Assembly: GCA_016716965.1 (NCBI GenBank)
Contig: JADJUP010000050.1
Coordinates: forward strand, 111,504-175,503
Direction: 5' to 3'
From: Sulfuritalea sp.
GTDB lineage: Bacteria > Pseudomonadota > Gammaproteobacteria > Burkholderiales > Rhodocyclaceae
DNA length: 64,000 nucleotides
Below the pieces are notes generated by a model, which was not told the DNA's origin, made no database searches, and saw only the letters and a program-made list of their open reading frames with translations. The translations under genes were made by a program, and so were the position numbers. Positions within the stretch are counted from its first letter, which is position 1, and each line of letters begins with the position of its first letter. Positions 19,531 to 29,383 of this stretch are shown here, one piece after another.

Positions 19531-20304
19531 GTGCTGGTCGACACCCACTGCCACCTTGACGCCGCGGAGTTTGACGCCGATCGGGCGGAGGTGGCGGCAG
19601 CAGCGGCTCGTGGCGGGGTGGGGTGCATCGTCGTACCCGCAGTCGAACGCGCCAACTTTGGTGCCGTTGCCTCCGTTTGCCGGGACTATCCCGGCTGCGC
19701 CGCCGCCTATGGCATTCACCCCATGTATGTAGATCGCGCGCGCGAGGAGGACCTCGACGCCTTGCGCGAAACTGTGCGGCGCGAACAGCCCTCGGCCGTC
19801 GGTGAAATCGGCCTCGACCACTTCGCCGAGCCGCGTGACGACGCGCGCCAGGAGTTTTACTTCAGCGCCCAGTTGCAGATCGCCCGCGACAACGACCTGC
19901 CGGTCCTGCTGCACGTCAGGCGCGCGATTGATCCCGTGCTGAAGGCCTTGCGCCGCTGCCGCGTCGCTGGGGGTATCGCGCATGCGTTCAACGGCAGCCG
20001 GCAGCAGGCCGACGAATTCATCAAGCTCGGCTTCAAGCTCGGCTTCGGCGGCGCCATGACCTTCCCTCGCGCCAGCCGCATACGGGAACTTGCCGCCAGC
20101 CTGCCGCTCGACGCGATCGTGCTCGAAACCGATGCGCCGGATATCCCGCCGCAATGGCAGGCCGGCGCTCGCAACTCGCCGGACCAGTTGCCGCGCATCG
20201 CGCGGACGCTGGCCGACCTGCGCGGCGTCGCGATCGAAGCTATCGCTGAAGCCACCACCCGCAATGCGACGACAGTCCTTCCCGGTCTGGCGCGGATACA
20301 CTAG
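19531..20304 (+). CDS. TatD-family metal-dependent hydrolase
   Basis: I chose GTG 19531, just after the iscX stop, giving 257 residues beginning VLVDTHCHLDAAEF; upstream in-frame codons belong to the iscX region. The family metal ligands are visible: HCH near the N terminus, E in GEIGLDHF, H in LLHVRRA, H in GIAHAFNG, and D in LETDAPDIPP. TatD proteins are 3'-5' DNases or related hydrolases involved in DNA repair and nucleic-acid turnover. The 4-nt spacing suggests co-transcription with the isc genes, though a functional link is not known. Confidence 0.88.
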   Translation: MLVDTHCHLDAAEFDADRAEVAAAAARGGVGCIVVPAVERANFGAVASVCRDYPGCAAAYGIHPMYVDRAREEDLDALRETVRREQPSAVGEIGLDHFAEPRDDARQEFYFSAQLQIARDNDLPVLLHVRRAIDPVLKALRRCRVAGGIAHAFNGSRQQADEFIKLGFKLGFGGAMTFPRASRIRELAASLPLDAIVLETDAPDIPPQWQAGARNSPDQLPRIARTLADLRGVAIEAIAEATTRNATTVLPGLARIH

Positions 20305-20563
20305 CGCTCACGCAACGAGAGCCATCTTTTGACGATGACACACGCGAAAACGAAGTTTCAGTGGCGGCTAACGCCGGCATCACCGTCGTTATGCTCAGCG
20401 GCCGTAGCTAAAGGCGAATTGAAGGCCCCCCACTCCCGTCCCCGCCCCGAGGCGAGGCTACTATCCAGCTCGCGTTGCTCGATAATCCTCCGTCGCCTCG
20501 AACGAGTTGTTTCACGTTAAGCTTTTTGCACCCCCACGACCAACCCAGAACAGGAGCTATCCC

Positions 20564-21067
20564 ATGAGCACAACCGTTACCCTGCGCGGCACCCCGCTGC
20601 GCGTCGAAGGCGACCTTCCCGCCACCGGAGCCCAGGCGCCAGATTTCAAGCTGACCAGCGGCACCCTCGCCGATGTGTCGCTGAAGGACTTCGCGGGCAA
20701 GCGCAAGGTCTTCAACATTTACCCGAGTATCGATACTCCGACCTGCGCGACCTCGACCCGCAAGTTCAATGAAGCCGCCGGCAAGCTGGCGAACACCGTC
20801 GTGCTTTGCGTTTCCGGTGACCTGCCGTTCGCCGCCAAGCGCTTCTGCGACATGGAGGGCCTGGCCAATGTTTCCCATCTTTCCACCTTCCGCCATCCGG
20901 AGTTCATGAAGGAATGGGGCGTCGCATTCGCCGAAGGCCCGCTGGTCGGCCTGACCGTGCGCGCCGTAGTGGTGGTCGACGAGAACGACAAGGTGATCCA
21001 CGCCGAGATGGTCCCGGAAATCGCACAGGAGCCGAATTACGATGCAGCGCTGAAGGCTCTCGGCTGA
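20564..21067 (+). CDS. tpx: Thiol peroxidase Tpx
   Basis: The 167-residue atypical 2-Cys peroxiredoxin starts at ATG 20564 with AGGAG at 20552-20556. The peroxidatic Cys is in SIDTPTCATSTRKFN and the resolving Cys in FAAKRFCDMEG. It reduces peroxides using thioredoxin. The 259 bp upstream (20305-20563) hold no gene; a weak -35/-10 may lie in the last 60 bases but I cannot fix it. A strong intrinsic terminator follows at 21118. Confidence 0.96.
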   Translation: MSTTVTLRGTPLRVEGDLPATGAQAPDFKLTSGTLADVSLKDFAGKRKVFNIYPSIDTPTCATSTRKFNEAAGKLANTVVLCVSGDLPFAAKRFCDMEGLANVSHLSTFRHPEFMKEWGVAFAEGPLVGLTVRAVVVVDENDKVIHAEMVPEIAQEPNYDAALKALG

Positions 21068-21081
21068 CCGGATGGAAAGTC

Positions 21082-21105
21082 GCCGTCGCGCCAGCGCCGA
21101 CTCTT
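21082..21105 (+). repeat. 24-bp dispersed repeat, copy 4
   Basis: GCCGTCGCGCCAGCGCCGAC plus TCTT lies 14 nt after the tpx stop and 12 nt before the terminator hairpin. The sequence through the hairpin to GGACG resembles that of copy 5. Confidence 0.85.
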
Positions 21106-21117
21106 GAGCAAAATAAC

Positions 21118-21139
21118 GGGAGCTTCGGCTCCCGTTTTT
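21118..21139 (+). terminator. Intrinsic terminator after tpx
   Basis: GGGAGC-TTCG-GCTCCC (21118-21133) is a perfect 6-bp stem with a stable TTCG tetraloop, followed by GTTTTTC. This is a textbook Rho-independent terminator. Confidence 0.93.
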
Positions 21140-21165
21140 CCGGACGCGCGGCGACGGCGGGTGTC

Positions 21166-22230
21166 ATGCTGGCAGCACTGCTGCTTGCCGGATGCATGCA
21201 GCCGCCGAAGGCGCCGTTCGGGCCACCGCCGCCGGAACGGGTACGCAGCATTGCTTCCGGCCTTGATGCGGACCGCATGGCGCGTACCCGTGTTCGCATT
21301 GCCGGGATGCGCGCCAGTGCATCCGCGACGAAACGCTATCACCTCGCCAAGGCCGATGCATGGCTGGATTTCGCCACCGATGCGGGGCGCATCGAGGCCG
21401 GCGGCGACGCGGCCGAGGACGCGCTGGACCAGGCCATGGCCCTGCTTGGCGCCATGGAGCGTGGCAGAAGCCCGCCCTTGCGTACCCTGCACGTGGTCGC
21501 CAGCAGTGAGGTACATCCCGAACTCTGGGCACGGGTCGACCAGATCAAGAATAGTGCCGGCTTTCCCTGTTCCGTCGATCCGCTTGCGCGCGCGGAAGTG
21601 GCGCTGGTGTGGGCCGGTCACAAGGCCTACATCGGTGATCCGAAGGGAGCGGAGGAGGTGGGAGCGCGTGCGCTGCAGTTGCTTGACGCCGCAGGCGAGG
21701 AGGTTCGGCGCTGCTTCGCCGTTATGGAAGCCGAGCCGGTTCAGCCAAGCCTGCCGCGAATGGTGCCGGTGCCCATGCCCGCGCCGGCAGCCGCTTCCGT
21801 GCCGAGACCGGAACCGCTTGCAGCTGGAAGCGCGGCATCCGCGACGACGCTTGTCGATATCGTGCAACTGCCGACCGATACCCTGTTTCCCTTCGGTGCG
21901 ACGCGGCTGAATGCGGCGCGCAGCGAATCGCTGCGCGACCTCGCGCGACGCATACGCGAAACACCGAAGCTGCTGTCCGTGCGCATCGGAGGACACACCG
22001 ACCGGCTGTCGCGCAGCGGTCCGGAATTTAACCGGCGGCTTGGTGAGGCACGTGCCCGTGCGGTCGGCAAGGCCCTCGTCGCGCACGGTGTCGATGCCGC
22101 TTTGATCGACGCGCGTGGCCATGGCGACACCCAGCCGGTGGTGGAATGCCCCGGTCGGCGTACCCGGGCCATCATCGATTGCCTTGCGCCCAACCGCCGC
22201 GTCGTGATCGAGATTGAACGCGGCGAATGA
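21166..22230 (+). CDS. OmpA-family lipoprotein
   Basis: The only plausible start in frame is ATG 21166, just after the tpx terminator, giving 354 residues. A short signal MLAALLLAGC ends in a lipobox with Cys10. The middle resembles helical DUF4398-type regions (KRYHLAKADAWLDFA). The C terminus is an OmpA peptidoglycan-binding domain: LFPFGATRLNAARSESL, then RIGGHTDRLSRSGPEFNRRL and RARAVGKALV. It would be anchored in the outer membrane and bind murein. The signal peptide is short and lacks a positive n-region, so the start is not fully secure. Confidence 0.82.
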   Translation: MLAALLLAGCMQPPKAPFGPPPPERVRSIASGLDADRMARTRVRIAGMRASASATKRYHLAKADAWLDFATDAGRIEAGGDAAEDALDQAMALLGAMERGRSPPLRTLHVVASSEVHPELWARVDQIKNSAGFPCSVDPLARAEVALVWAGHKAYIGDPKGAEEVGARALQLLDAAGEEVRRCFAVMEAEPVQPSLPRMVPVPMPAPAAASVPRPEPLAAGSAASATTLVDIVQLPTDTLFPFGATRLNAARSESLRDLARRIRETPKLLSVRIGGHTDRLSRSGPEFNRRLGEARARAVGKALVAHGVDAALIDARGHGDTQPVVECPGRRTRAIIDCLAPNRRVVIEIERGE

Positions 22231-22247
22231 TCCGGCGGCGCGCTGGT

Positions 22248-22271
22248 GCCGTGTCGCCAGCGCCGACTTTT
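22248..22271 (+). repeat. 24-bp dispersed repeat, copy 5 (consensus sequence)
   Basis: GCCGTGTCGCCAGCGCCGAC plus TTTT matches the consensus exactly. It lies 17 nt after the OmpA-like stop and 11 nt before a bidirectional terminator. The whole unit of repeat, A-rich linker, hairpin, T-tract and GGACG parallels copy 4. Confidence 0.9.
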
Positions 22272-22276
22272 GAATG

Positions 22277-22306
22277 AAAAAAATGGGAGCCTTGGCTCCC
22301 ATTTTT
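22277..22306. terminator. Bidirectional intrinsic terminator
   Basis: ATGGGAGCC-TT-GGCTCCCAT (22283-22302) has an A-run before it and a T-run after it, so it can stop transcription from the OmpA-like gene on the plus strand and from typA on the minus strand. Confidence 0.93.
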
Positions 22307-22325
22307 CTGGACGGTCAGGCCGTCG

Positions 22326-24146
<1,821 letters not shown>

Positions 24147-24162
24147 AGGGACCTTGGCGTTG

Positions 24163-24178
24163 TTGCAACGCGTTGCAA
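24163..24178. promoter_or_regulatory. Perfect 16-bp palindrome upstream of typA
   Basis: TTGCAACGCGTTGCAA is a perfect palindrome in the divergent typA/phosphorylase intergenic region. Its position 17-32 nt before the typA start and over the -35 of the opposite promoter suits an operator; the binding protein is unknown. Confidence 0.55.
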
Positions 24179-24202
24179 TGCGGAAAAAAAGCCTGCTATT
24201 CT
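24173..24202 (+). promoter_or_regulatory. Putative promoter of the nucleoside phosphorylase gene
   Basis: TTGCAA (24173-24178), an 18-nt spacer and TATTCT (24197-24202) resemble a sigma-70 promoter. The -35 lies inside the palindrome. Confidence 0.45.
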
Positions 24203-24247
24203 AGCACGCAGTCGCATCCGTTCCATTTGAATTTTCAGGGGATTTTT

Positions 24248-24985
24248 ATGCTCGGCATCATCGGTGGCAGCGGCTTGACGCAACTCGCCATTCTCGACGT
24301 GTCACACCGCGAAGTCGTGCGCACGCCCTATGGTGAGCCGTCCGGCCCGCTCACCTTCGGCCGCATCGGATGCAGGGAGGTGGCGTTCATCGCCCGCCAT
24401 GGCTACGGCCACACGATCCCGCCGCATCTGGTGAACTACCGCGCCAACTTGCATGCCCTGGAAAGTTCCGGCGTAACCCAGGTGGTCTCGGTGGCATCGG
24501 TCGGCGGCATCCGCGGCGATCTGGGCCCGGGGACGCTGGTCGTTCCGCATCAGATCATCGATTACACCTGGGGCAGGGAGATGACTTTCCAATCCGGAGG
24601 CGACGGTCCGGTAGTCCATGTCGACTTCACCGAGCCTTACGATGCCGACTTGCGCCGGATGCTGCTCGATGTCGCCGGTCGGGTCGGCGAGCCGGTGACC
24701 GACGGCGCCGTGTACGCCACGACGCAGGGCCCGCGCCTGGAAACCGCAGCAGAAATCAACCGGATGCAGGGCGATGGCGCAGACATCGTCGGCATGACCG
24801 GCATGCCCGAGGCCGGCCTGGCGCGCGAACTGGAATTGCCCTATGCCGCGCTCTGCGTGGTGGCGAACTGGGCCGCCGGCCGCGCCGATTCCCTGCACGG
24901 AATACGTTTCGAGAGCCTCGAAGCGGTATTGCAGGAGGCAATGGCGCGCGTGCGACGCATCATCGAAGGGCTGTGCGAGGCATGA
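24248..24985 (+). CDS. S-methyl-5'-thioadenosine / thioinosine phosphorylase
   Basis: The 245-residue protein starts at ATG 24248 behind CAGGGGA. It belongs to the PNP/MTAP phosphorylase family 2: LGIIGGSGLT at the N terminus, GPLTFGRIG, FIARHGYGHTIPPHLVNYRAN, VHVDFTEPYD, TTQGPRLETAAEI and GMTGMPEAGLARELELPYA. These enzymes release the purine from methylthio-nucleosides in methionine salvage. The length matches methylthioinosine phosphorylases of proteobacteria, but I cannot decide between MTA and MTI from sequence alone. def follows after 7 nt. Confidence 0.85.
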   Translation: MLGIIGGSGLTQLAILDVSHREVVRTPYGEPSGPLTFGRIGCREVAFIARHGYGHTIPPHLVNYRANLHALESSGVTQVVSVASVGGIRGDLGPGTLVVPHQIIDYTWGREMTFQSGGDGPVVHVDFTEPYDADLRRMLLDVAGRVGEPVTDGAVYATTQGPRLETAAEINRMQGDGADIVGMTGMPEAGLARELELPYAALCVVANWAAGRADSLHGIRFESLEAVLQEAMARVRRIIEGLCEA

Positions 24986-24992
24986 GCAAGCC

Positions 24993-25520
24993 ATGATCCG
25001 CGAGGTCCTGCGCATGGGCGATCCGCGCCTGCTCCGTGTCGCGCAGCCGGTGACGGCTTTCGCCACGCCGCAACTGGCCGAACTGCTGCGCGACATGCGC
25101 GACACCATGGCCCACCTCGATGGCGCCGGGCTCGCCGCGCCGCAGATCGGTGTCGACCTGCGCGTGGTGATCTTCGGCGGCTTCGCCAATCCGCGTTATC
25201 CGGATGCGCCGCCGGTGCCGGATACCGTGCTGATCAATCCCGATCTGACGCCCTTCGGCGAAGAGGAAGAGGAGGGCTGGGAAGGCTGCCTGTCGGTGCC
25301 CGGCCTGCGCGGCTGGGTGCCGCGCTGGAAGCGCCTGTACTACGCCGGCTACGACGAAAGCGGGCGCCGCTTCGAGCGCCGCGTCGAGGGCTTCCACGCA
25401 CGGGTGGTGCAGCACGAATGCGACCACCTCGATGGCATCCTTTACCCGATGCGGGTGCGCGACTTTCGCCGCTTCGGCTTCACCGACGTACTCGACCTGC
25501 CTGACGTGGTCGACGAATAG
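24993..25520 (+). CDS. def: Peptide deformylase
   Basis: The 175-residue protein starts at ATG 24993, 7 nt after the phosphorylase stop. The three deformylase motifs are present: GAGLAAPQIG, EGCLSVPG and QHECDHLDG, supplying the metal ligands Cys, His and His plus the catalytic Glu. It removes the formyl group from new proteins. It is not next to fmt, so it may be a second copy in the genome. Confidence 0.94.
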   Translation: MIREVLRMGDPRLLRVAQPVTAFATPQLAELLRDMRDTMAHLDGAGLAAPQIGVDLRVVIFGGFANPRYPDAPPVPDTVLINPDLTPFGEEEEEGWEGCLSVPGLRGWVPRWKRLYYAGYDESGRRFERRVEGFHARVVQHECDHLDGILYPMRVRDFRRFGFTDVLDLPDVVDE

Positions 25521-25524
25521 CGGC

Positions 25525-25548
25525 GCCGTTCCGCCGGCGCCGACTTTC
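25525..25548 (+). repeat. 24-bp dispersed repeat, copy 6
   Basis: GCCGTTCCGCCGGCGCCGAC plus TTTC lies 4 nt after the def stop. It is followed by a weak AAGCC/GGCTT hairpin and TTTAT, like a decayed version of the terminator behind copies 4 and 5. Confidence 0.78.
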
Positions 25549-25563
25549 GGGAGAAGCCCGGCT

Positions 25564-25965
25564 TTATCCGGCCTTTGCGCGCTTGGCCTGCAGCCGCTGC
25601 GCGGTTTTTTCGATGCCGACGATGAAGCGGTTGTGCTTGCCGCGGGCGACTTCTTCGACAGCGTCGCGCGCGGTGAAACTGAAGGCGACGGCGCCGCCAT
25701 TGACTTCGTCCAGGGTCACCGTGATGTCCACCCACATGCCCATCAGCGTGGCGCCGACATGGTCGAGTTCGACGCGGGTGCCGACCGAATCCTTGCCTGC
25801 TTCGATATTCGCCAGCAGCAGGTCGCGGCAGGCCATCTCGATGTCGTAGAGCAGGTTGGGCGTCGAATACACGCGGCAGTCGTCGCCCATGAAGCTGATG
25901 GTGCGATCGCGGTCGATTTCAACGTGGCGGGTGGCGCTGAGGCCGGGCTTGAGGGTGTCGCTCAT
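25564..25965 (-). CDS. FlK-like acyl-CoA thioesterase (hotdog fold)
   Basis: The 133-residue protein resembles fluoroacetyl-CoA thioesterase and relatives: VYSTPNLLYDIEMACRDLL, VGTRVELDHVGATLMGM (with the likely catalytic His), then ARGKHNRFIVGIEKT near the end. It would hydrolyse a small acyl- or aryl-CoA. It lies 26 nt downstream of the acyl-CoA synthetase gene in the PaaX-like operon, so it may relieve CoA trapping when aromatic-CoA intermediates build up. The substrate is inferred only from context. Confidence 0.75.
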   Translation of the reverse strand: MSDTLKPGLSATRHVEIDRDRTISFMGDDCRVYSTPNLLYDIEMACRDLLLANIEAGKDSVGTRVELDHVGATLMGMWVDITVTLDEVNGGAVAFSFTARDAVEEVARGKHNRFIVGIEKTAQRLQAKRAKAG

Positions 25966-25991
25966 GGTGTTTCCTCCTTGGTGTGTTCGAT

Positions 25992-28091
25992 TCAGTTCGA
26001 CTGGCGCCGGCGGATCGCGTCGGCATTGAGGCGGGCCTCGACGTAGCGCACCAGCGCCTTCGTGCCGCGCGCGCAGTTGCGGAAAATGCAGACGCCCTGG
26101 TCCATCAGGCGGGCGCTCATGACATCGTAGAGGCTGCCGCCATCGACGATGCCGATGATCGGCTTCTCGTTTCTATCCACCAGCGGCGGCATCAGGTGCA
26201 CCGTGCTCTTCGGATCTGTAATGTCGAACCCGGGGCGCAGCTTGCTCGATTCGAGCGCGCGCACCGACGGGGCGGTGGGGTCGAGGCCGACCACCACCGC
26301 ATCGATGTTCGGATCCTGCAGGAAGGCTTCGACGATCTGCAAATGCGCTTCGTCGTCGGCGCCGGGGTTGATGTCGATGGGATTGCGCACCTCGACCAGG
26401 GCATCCAGCTTCTTGGCCTTGAGGATGTCCTCCAGTTGCGTCACCGTCGCGGCTTGCAGCGTGCCCATCTCCATGGCGAAGGTCTCGGATTCGATCGAAT
26501 CCGCCATGCCCACGGCTTCAAAACCGGCTCCGCTAATGGCGCCCAGGCGCCGCCCGCCGATCTTCTTGCCGTGCAGCGCACCGGCGATGTAGAACAGGTC
26601 GTCGAAGCTGTTGAAGTCGTCGGCGACGATGGCGCCGGCATGGCGCACCACCGAGTCGAACAGCACCGGGCCGCCGGCGATCGACGCCGTGTGGCCCATC
26701 ACGCCGCCCATGCCGGGCGCGGTCTTGCCGGACTTGTAGACCACCACGTCCTTGCCCCTGGCCACGGCCTTGCGCACCGCGCGGGCGAAATCCAGGCCAT
26801 CGAGATCCTTGAAGCCTTCGATGTAGATGCCGATGGTTTCGATCTCTGGCAATTCCGCGAACCAGGCCAGCATGTCGCCGTGGGTCAGGTCGGTCTGGTT
26901 GCCCAGGGCCAGCATGTAGCGCGGGTCCAGCCAGGGGTTCTGGCTGATGCGGGTGATCATGAAGGCGCCGCTCTGGCTCAGCATCACGGAGTTGCGCTCC
27001 GCCTTCTTCTTCGGTTTGGGCAGGCGCTCCAGCGGGATGAACCAGGAATCGTAGGAACCGGGATGCGAGACGACGCCCAGGCAGTTGGCGCCGAGGAACA
27101 CCGGGCCGCCGCCAGGATTGGCGTGGGCCGCATTGATGCGCCCGGCCAGGGCGGCAGCAGGTTCCCGACTGGCCCGGGTTTCGCCCAGGCTGCCGGGGAT
27201 CAGCATCACCGATTCGACGGAGTCGGTGGCGATGATCTCGTCGACCAGGTCGTAGACCGCACTGGCGGCCACGGCGACGATCAGCAGGTCGAGCTTGTGG
27301 TCCAGCGCCTTCAGGCTTTCCACGCATTTGACGCCGTCGATCTCGGTTTCGCCGGGACGGATGATGCACATCCGTTCCTTGTCGTAGCCGCTGCCCATCA
27401 GGTTCTTGAGGATGATGCGGCCGAAGTTCATGTTGGTCGAGGAGACGCCGATGATGCCGATCGACTTGGGATGGATCAGCTTCTCGATCTTGGCTATCGG
27501 GCGTGGCAGGCGGCCCGGCGCGGCGGCCGAGAACTCGCATTTGGCGGCGCCGACGCTGATGCCGGTGCCGACCGTTGCCGGGTTGAGTTCGAGGCTTTGC
27601 AGCACGACCGTCGACTCCGGATTTCCCGGCGATAGTCCCTGCGCGAGGGCCAGCATGCCTTCGAAGCAACTCGTCAGCGCTGCGTCGGGCGAAGGGCCGC
27701 CACCGCGCTTCGCGGCGGCAGCGAGGCGCTGGTAGGCGATGCTGCGGCGAAACAGGGCGAGGAAGTCGGCGGCATCGGTCAACTCCGCGACCGCGTACAC
27801 CGAGGCGCGATCCTTGCGGAAATTGCCTTCGTCGAGTTCGGCGTCGGTGCCGCCGATGCCGGCGCTGATCACCATGCCGAACTCGCGCGTGTTGTCGAGG
27901 CTGATGCGAAGTTCGCCGCCGGCGGCCGAGGCGCCAGCCGGGGCGAAACTGGCCCCGATGGCTGTCATCAGGTCCACGAGGCCGTTCTGGTCGAGGGCCG
28001 TTTGCCCGTTTGCGGCAGCGTAGCGGATGCGGTTGCGTATTTCGGCGATCGCCGATGGGTGGCTCGATGTGGCGCTTGCTGTGCTTGCCAT
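25992..28091 (-). CDS. ADP-forming acyl-CoA synthetase with permuted domains
   Basis: The 699-residue protein belongs to the NDP-forming acyl-CoA synthetase superfamily. Residues ~1-220 resemble the ATP-grasp part (FGMVISAGIGGTDAELDEG, then LQSLELNPATV). A CoA-binding domain follows (IAKIEKLIHPKSIGIIGVSS), then succinyl-CoA-ligase-like domains (VMLSQSGAFMITRISQN, DVVVYKSGKTAPGMGGVMGHTAS). The usual order is CoA-binding first and ATP-grasp last, so this one is permuted. It would make an acyl-CoA, or run in reverse to conserve ATP. It lies downstream of the PaaX-like gene and has its own promoter with the shared GATACA/TGTATC operator, pointing to aromatic acid metabolism. Confidence 0.78.
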   Translation of the reverse strand: MASTASATSSHPSAIAEIRNRIRYAAANGQTALDQNGLVDLMTAIGASFAPAGASAAGGELRISLDNTREFGMVISAGIGGTDAELDEGNFRKDRASVYAVAELTDAADFLALFRRSIAYQRLAAAAKRGGGPSPDAALTSCFEGMLALAQGLSPGNPESTVVLQSLELNPATVGTGISVGAAKCEFSAAAPGRLPRPIAKIEKLIHPKSIGIIGVSSTNMNFGRIILKNLMGSGYDKERMCIIRPGETEIDGVKCVESLKALDHKLDLLIVAVAASAVYDLVDEIIATDSVESVMLIPGSLGETRASREPAAALAGRINAAHANPGGGPVFLGANCLGVVSHPGSYDSWFIPLERLPKPKKKAERNSVMLSQSGAFMITRISQNPWLDPRYMLALGNQTDLTHGDMLAWFAELPEIETIGIYIEGFKDLDGLDFARAVRKAVARGKDVVVYKSGKTAPGMGGVMGHTASIAGGPVLFDSVVRHAGAIVADDFNSFDDLFYIAGALHGKKIGGRRLGAISGAGFEAVGMADSIESETFAMEMGTLQAATVTQLEDILKAKKLDALVEVRNPIDINPGADDEAHLQIVEAFLQDPNIDAVVVGLDPTAPSVRALESSKLRPGFDITDPKSTVHLMPPLVDRNEKPIIGIVDGGSLYDVMSARLMDQGVCIFRNCARGTKALVRYVEARLNADAIRRRQSN

Positions 28092-28142
28092 GGTGCTTGC
28101 TCCCTGGATTGCGCAGGGCCGGTCACACCCTGTCGGTGCCGC

Positions 28143-28189
28143 ACTATAACAGATACAGAAATATCATCAAAAAGTATATGAACTGTATC
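28143..28189 (-). promoter_or_regulatory. Promoter and PaaX-type operator of the acyl-CoA synthetase gene
   Basis: On the minus strand TTGATG (28170-28165), a 16-nt spacer and TATAGT (28148-28143) form a promoter about 50 nt before the gene. An inverted repeat GATACAG (28152-28158) / CTGTATC (28183-28189) straddles the -35. The GATACA and TGTATC half-sites are 26 bp apart, almost the same layout as at the paaX/fdhD promoter. Confidence 0.65.
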
Positions 28190-28207
28190 GGTTGATATCC
28201 AGCAGAA

Positions 28208-29164
28208 TCAGGCGGTGGTCAGCGGCTTTCGCTCCGGCACCCGCTCCAGGCCGCCGAAGCGCTCATAGAAATAGGGCGCTGCCGCCGGCAGCGGGCCGCT
28301 CGCGGTTTCGCAGACCTGCAGCAGGTGCTGCTGGGCCAGCGGGTAGGTGATGCGGTAGAGGTCCTGGCACAACTGGCGCGCCACGCCGCCGCTCCAGTCC
28401 GCCGGCAGCAGTTGCGAAGGCAGTTGCGGATCATGCAGCAGGGCGCGGCGGAAGTCGTGCATCAGCAGGGTCTGGACCAGGAAGCATTGCTCCGGATCCA
28501 GGCTGTTGGCGGCGCGCAGGGTGCGCAGGACGGGGCGGAACAATTCGATGAAATCCAGGTACTTGGCCGCCAGGGCGTCAAGATTCCAGCACTCATGGAC
28601 CAGTTCCTGCAGGGGCTTGCTGGTCAGGGCGCTGATGTTGAGCGCCTTCATGGCGACCACCTTGTCGTGGGCGCCGCTCTCCTGCAGGATGTCGAGCAGG
28701 GCCTCGGTATCGGCCGACGGGTGGGCGAGGATGCCTGAAGCCAGTGCGCCGTAGCCGGCCCAGGCCAGTTCCTTGCGCAACTGGTCGCGCTGCGGATTGC
28801 CCAGCGAACCCGGAATCAGCACCAGTTGCCATTCTCCCGCCCAGGTGTCCTGCGGGACGCTGTAGATGCGCCGGTAGGCGTGTTCGAAGCGGCGTCGGCC
28901 CGAGGTGGTCAGGCTGTAGTAACTCTTGCGGCCGAGTTGTTCGGAGACCAGCCATTTTTCCTGGGAAAGCCGGTAGACGCTGGTGCGCACCATGCGCTCG
29001 TTGAGTCCCAGCGGCTGCACCAGGCGGATGAAGCTGCCGAGCCAGACCGTGCCGCCATGGGGTGCGATGAAGTCGCCGTAGATGGTGATGATCAGCGAGT
29101 TGGCGCGGGTCGGGTGCTGGTCGAGGAAGTCCTTGATCCACTGGGTCAGGTGTCGGCTTTTCAC
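28208..29164 (-). CDS. PaaX-family transcriptional repressor
   Basis: The 318-residue protein matches PaaX along its length: N-terminal winged helix (LIITIYGDFIAPHGGTVWLGSFI, then RMVRTSVYRLSQEKWL), the linker GRKSYYSLTTSGRRRFEHA, the effector region (WAGEWQLVLIPG) and the C-terminal PaaX domain (FRRALLHDPQLPSQLLPADW). PaaX represses phenylacetate genes and is released by phenylacetyl-CoA. Here it faces the fdhD-padB set and leads the acyl-CoA synthetase/thioesterase genes, so it is the likely regulator of this region. Its own -10 lies inside the proposed operator, implying autoregulation. Confidence 0.9.
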   Translation of the reverse strand: MKSRHLTQWIKDFLDQHPTRANSLIITIYGDFIAPHGGTVWLGSFIRLVQPLGLNERMVRTSVYRLSQEKWLVSEQLGRKSYYSLTTSGRRRFEHAYRRIYSVPQDTWAGEWQLVLIPGSLGNPQRDQLRKELAWAGYGALASGILAHPSADTEALLDILQESGAHDKVVAMKALNISALTSKPLQELVHECWNLDALAAKYLDFIELFRPVLRTLRAANSLDPEQCFLVQTLLMHDFRRALLHDPQLPSQLLPADWSGGVARQLCQDLYRITYPLAQQHLLQVCETASGPLPAAAPYFYERFGGLERVPERKPLTTA

Positions 29165-29289
29165 TTTGGCTTTCGTCGATGTGGGCGCGGTTCCGGTTGA
29201 GGTGGCGCGGACGGGGTGCGTGGCAGCAACCGCGTTGCGGGCATTGTATTTGAAGCCGGCGTATCCCGTATTCCGTATAAGGCGTTTCT

Positions 29290-29338
29290 AATATGATACA
29301 AAAAGCTTGCTACTGAATCAAATAAAATGTATCGTATT
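29290..29338. promoter_or_regulatory. Divergent paaX-like/fdhD promoters with PaaX-type operator
   Basis: An inverted repeat AATATGATACA (29290-29300) / TGTATCGTATT (29328-29338) matches in 10 of 11 positions. Minus strand: TTGATT (29321-29316), 17 nt, TATCAT (29298-29293). Plus strand: TTGCTA (29307-29312), 17 nt, TATCGT (29330-29335). Each -10 falls inside one operator arm, so one bound repressor would block both promoters. The arms resemble the first ten bases of the published E. coli PaaX site (WWTRTGATTC, from memory). Confidence 0.72.
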
Positions 29339-29383
29339 GGCACTGGGGGCAATCGCTGCCCCGACCATCCGGTGAGTCAGGCA

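Noticed and set aside
20329..20520. Small 63-codon gene upstream of tpx
   Set aside because: No ribosome-binding site and no coding-like composition; more likely the tpx leader.
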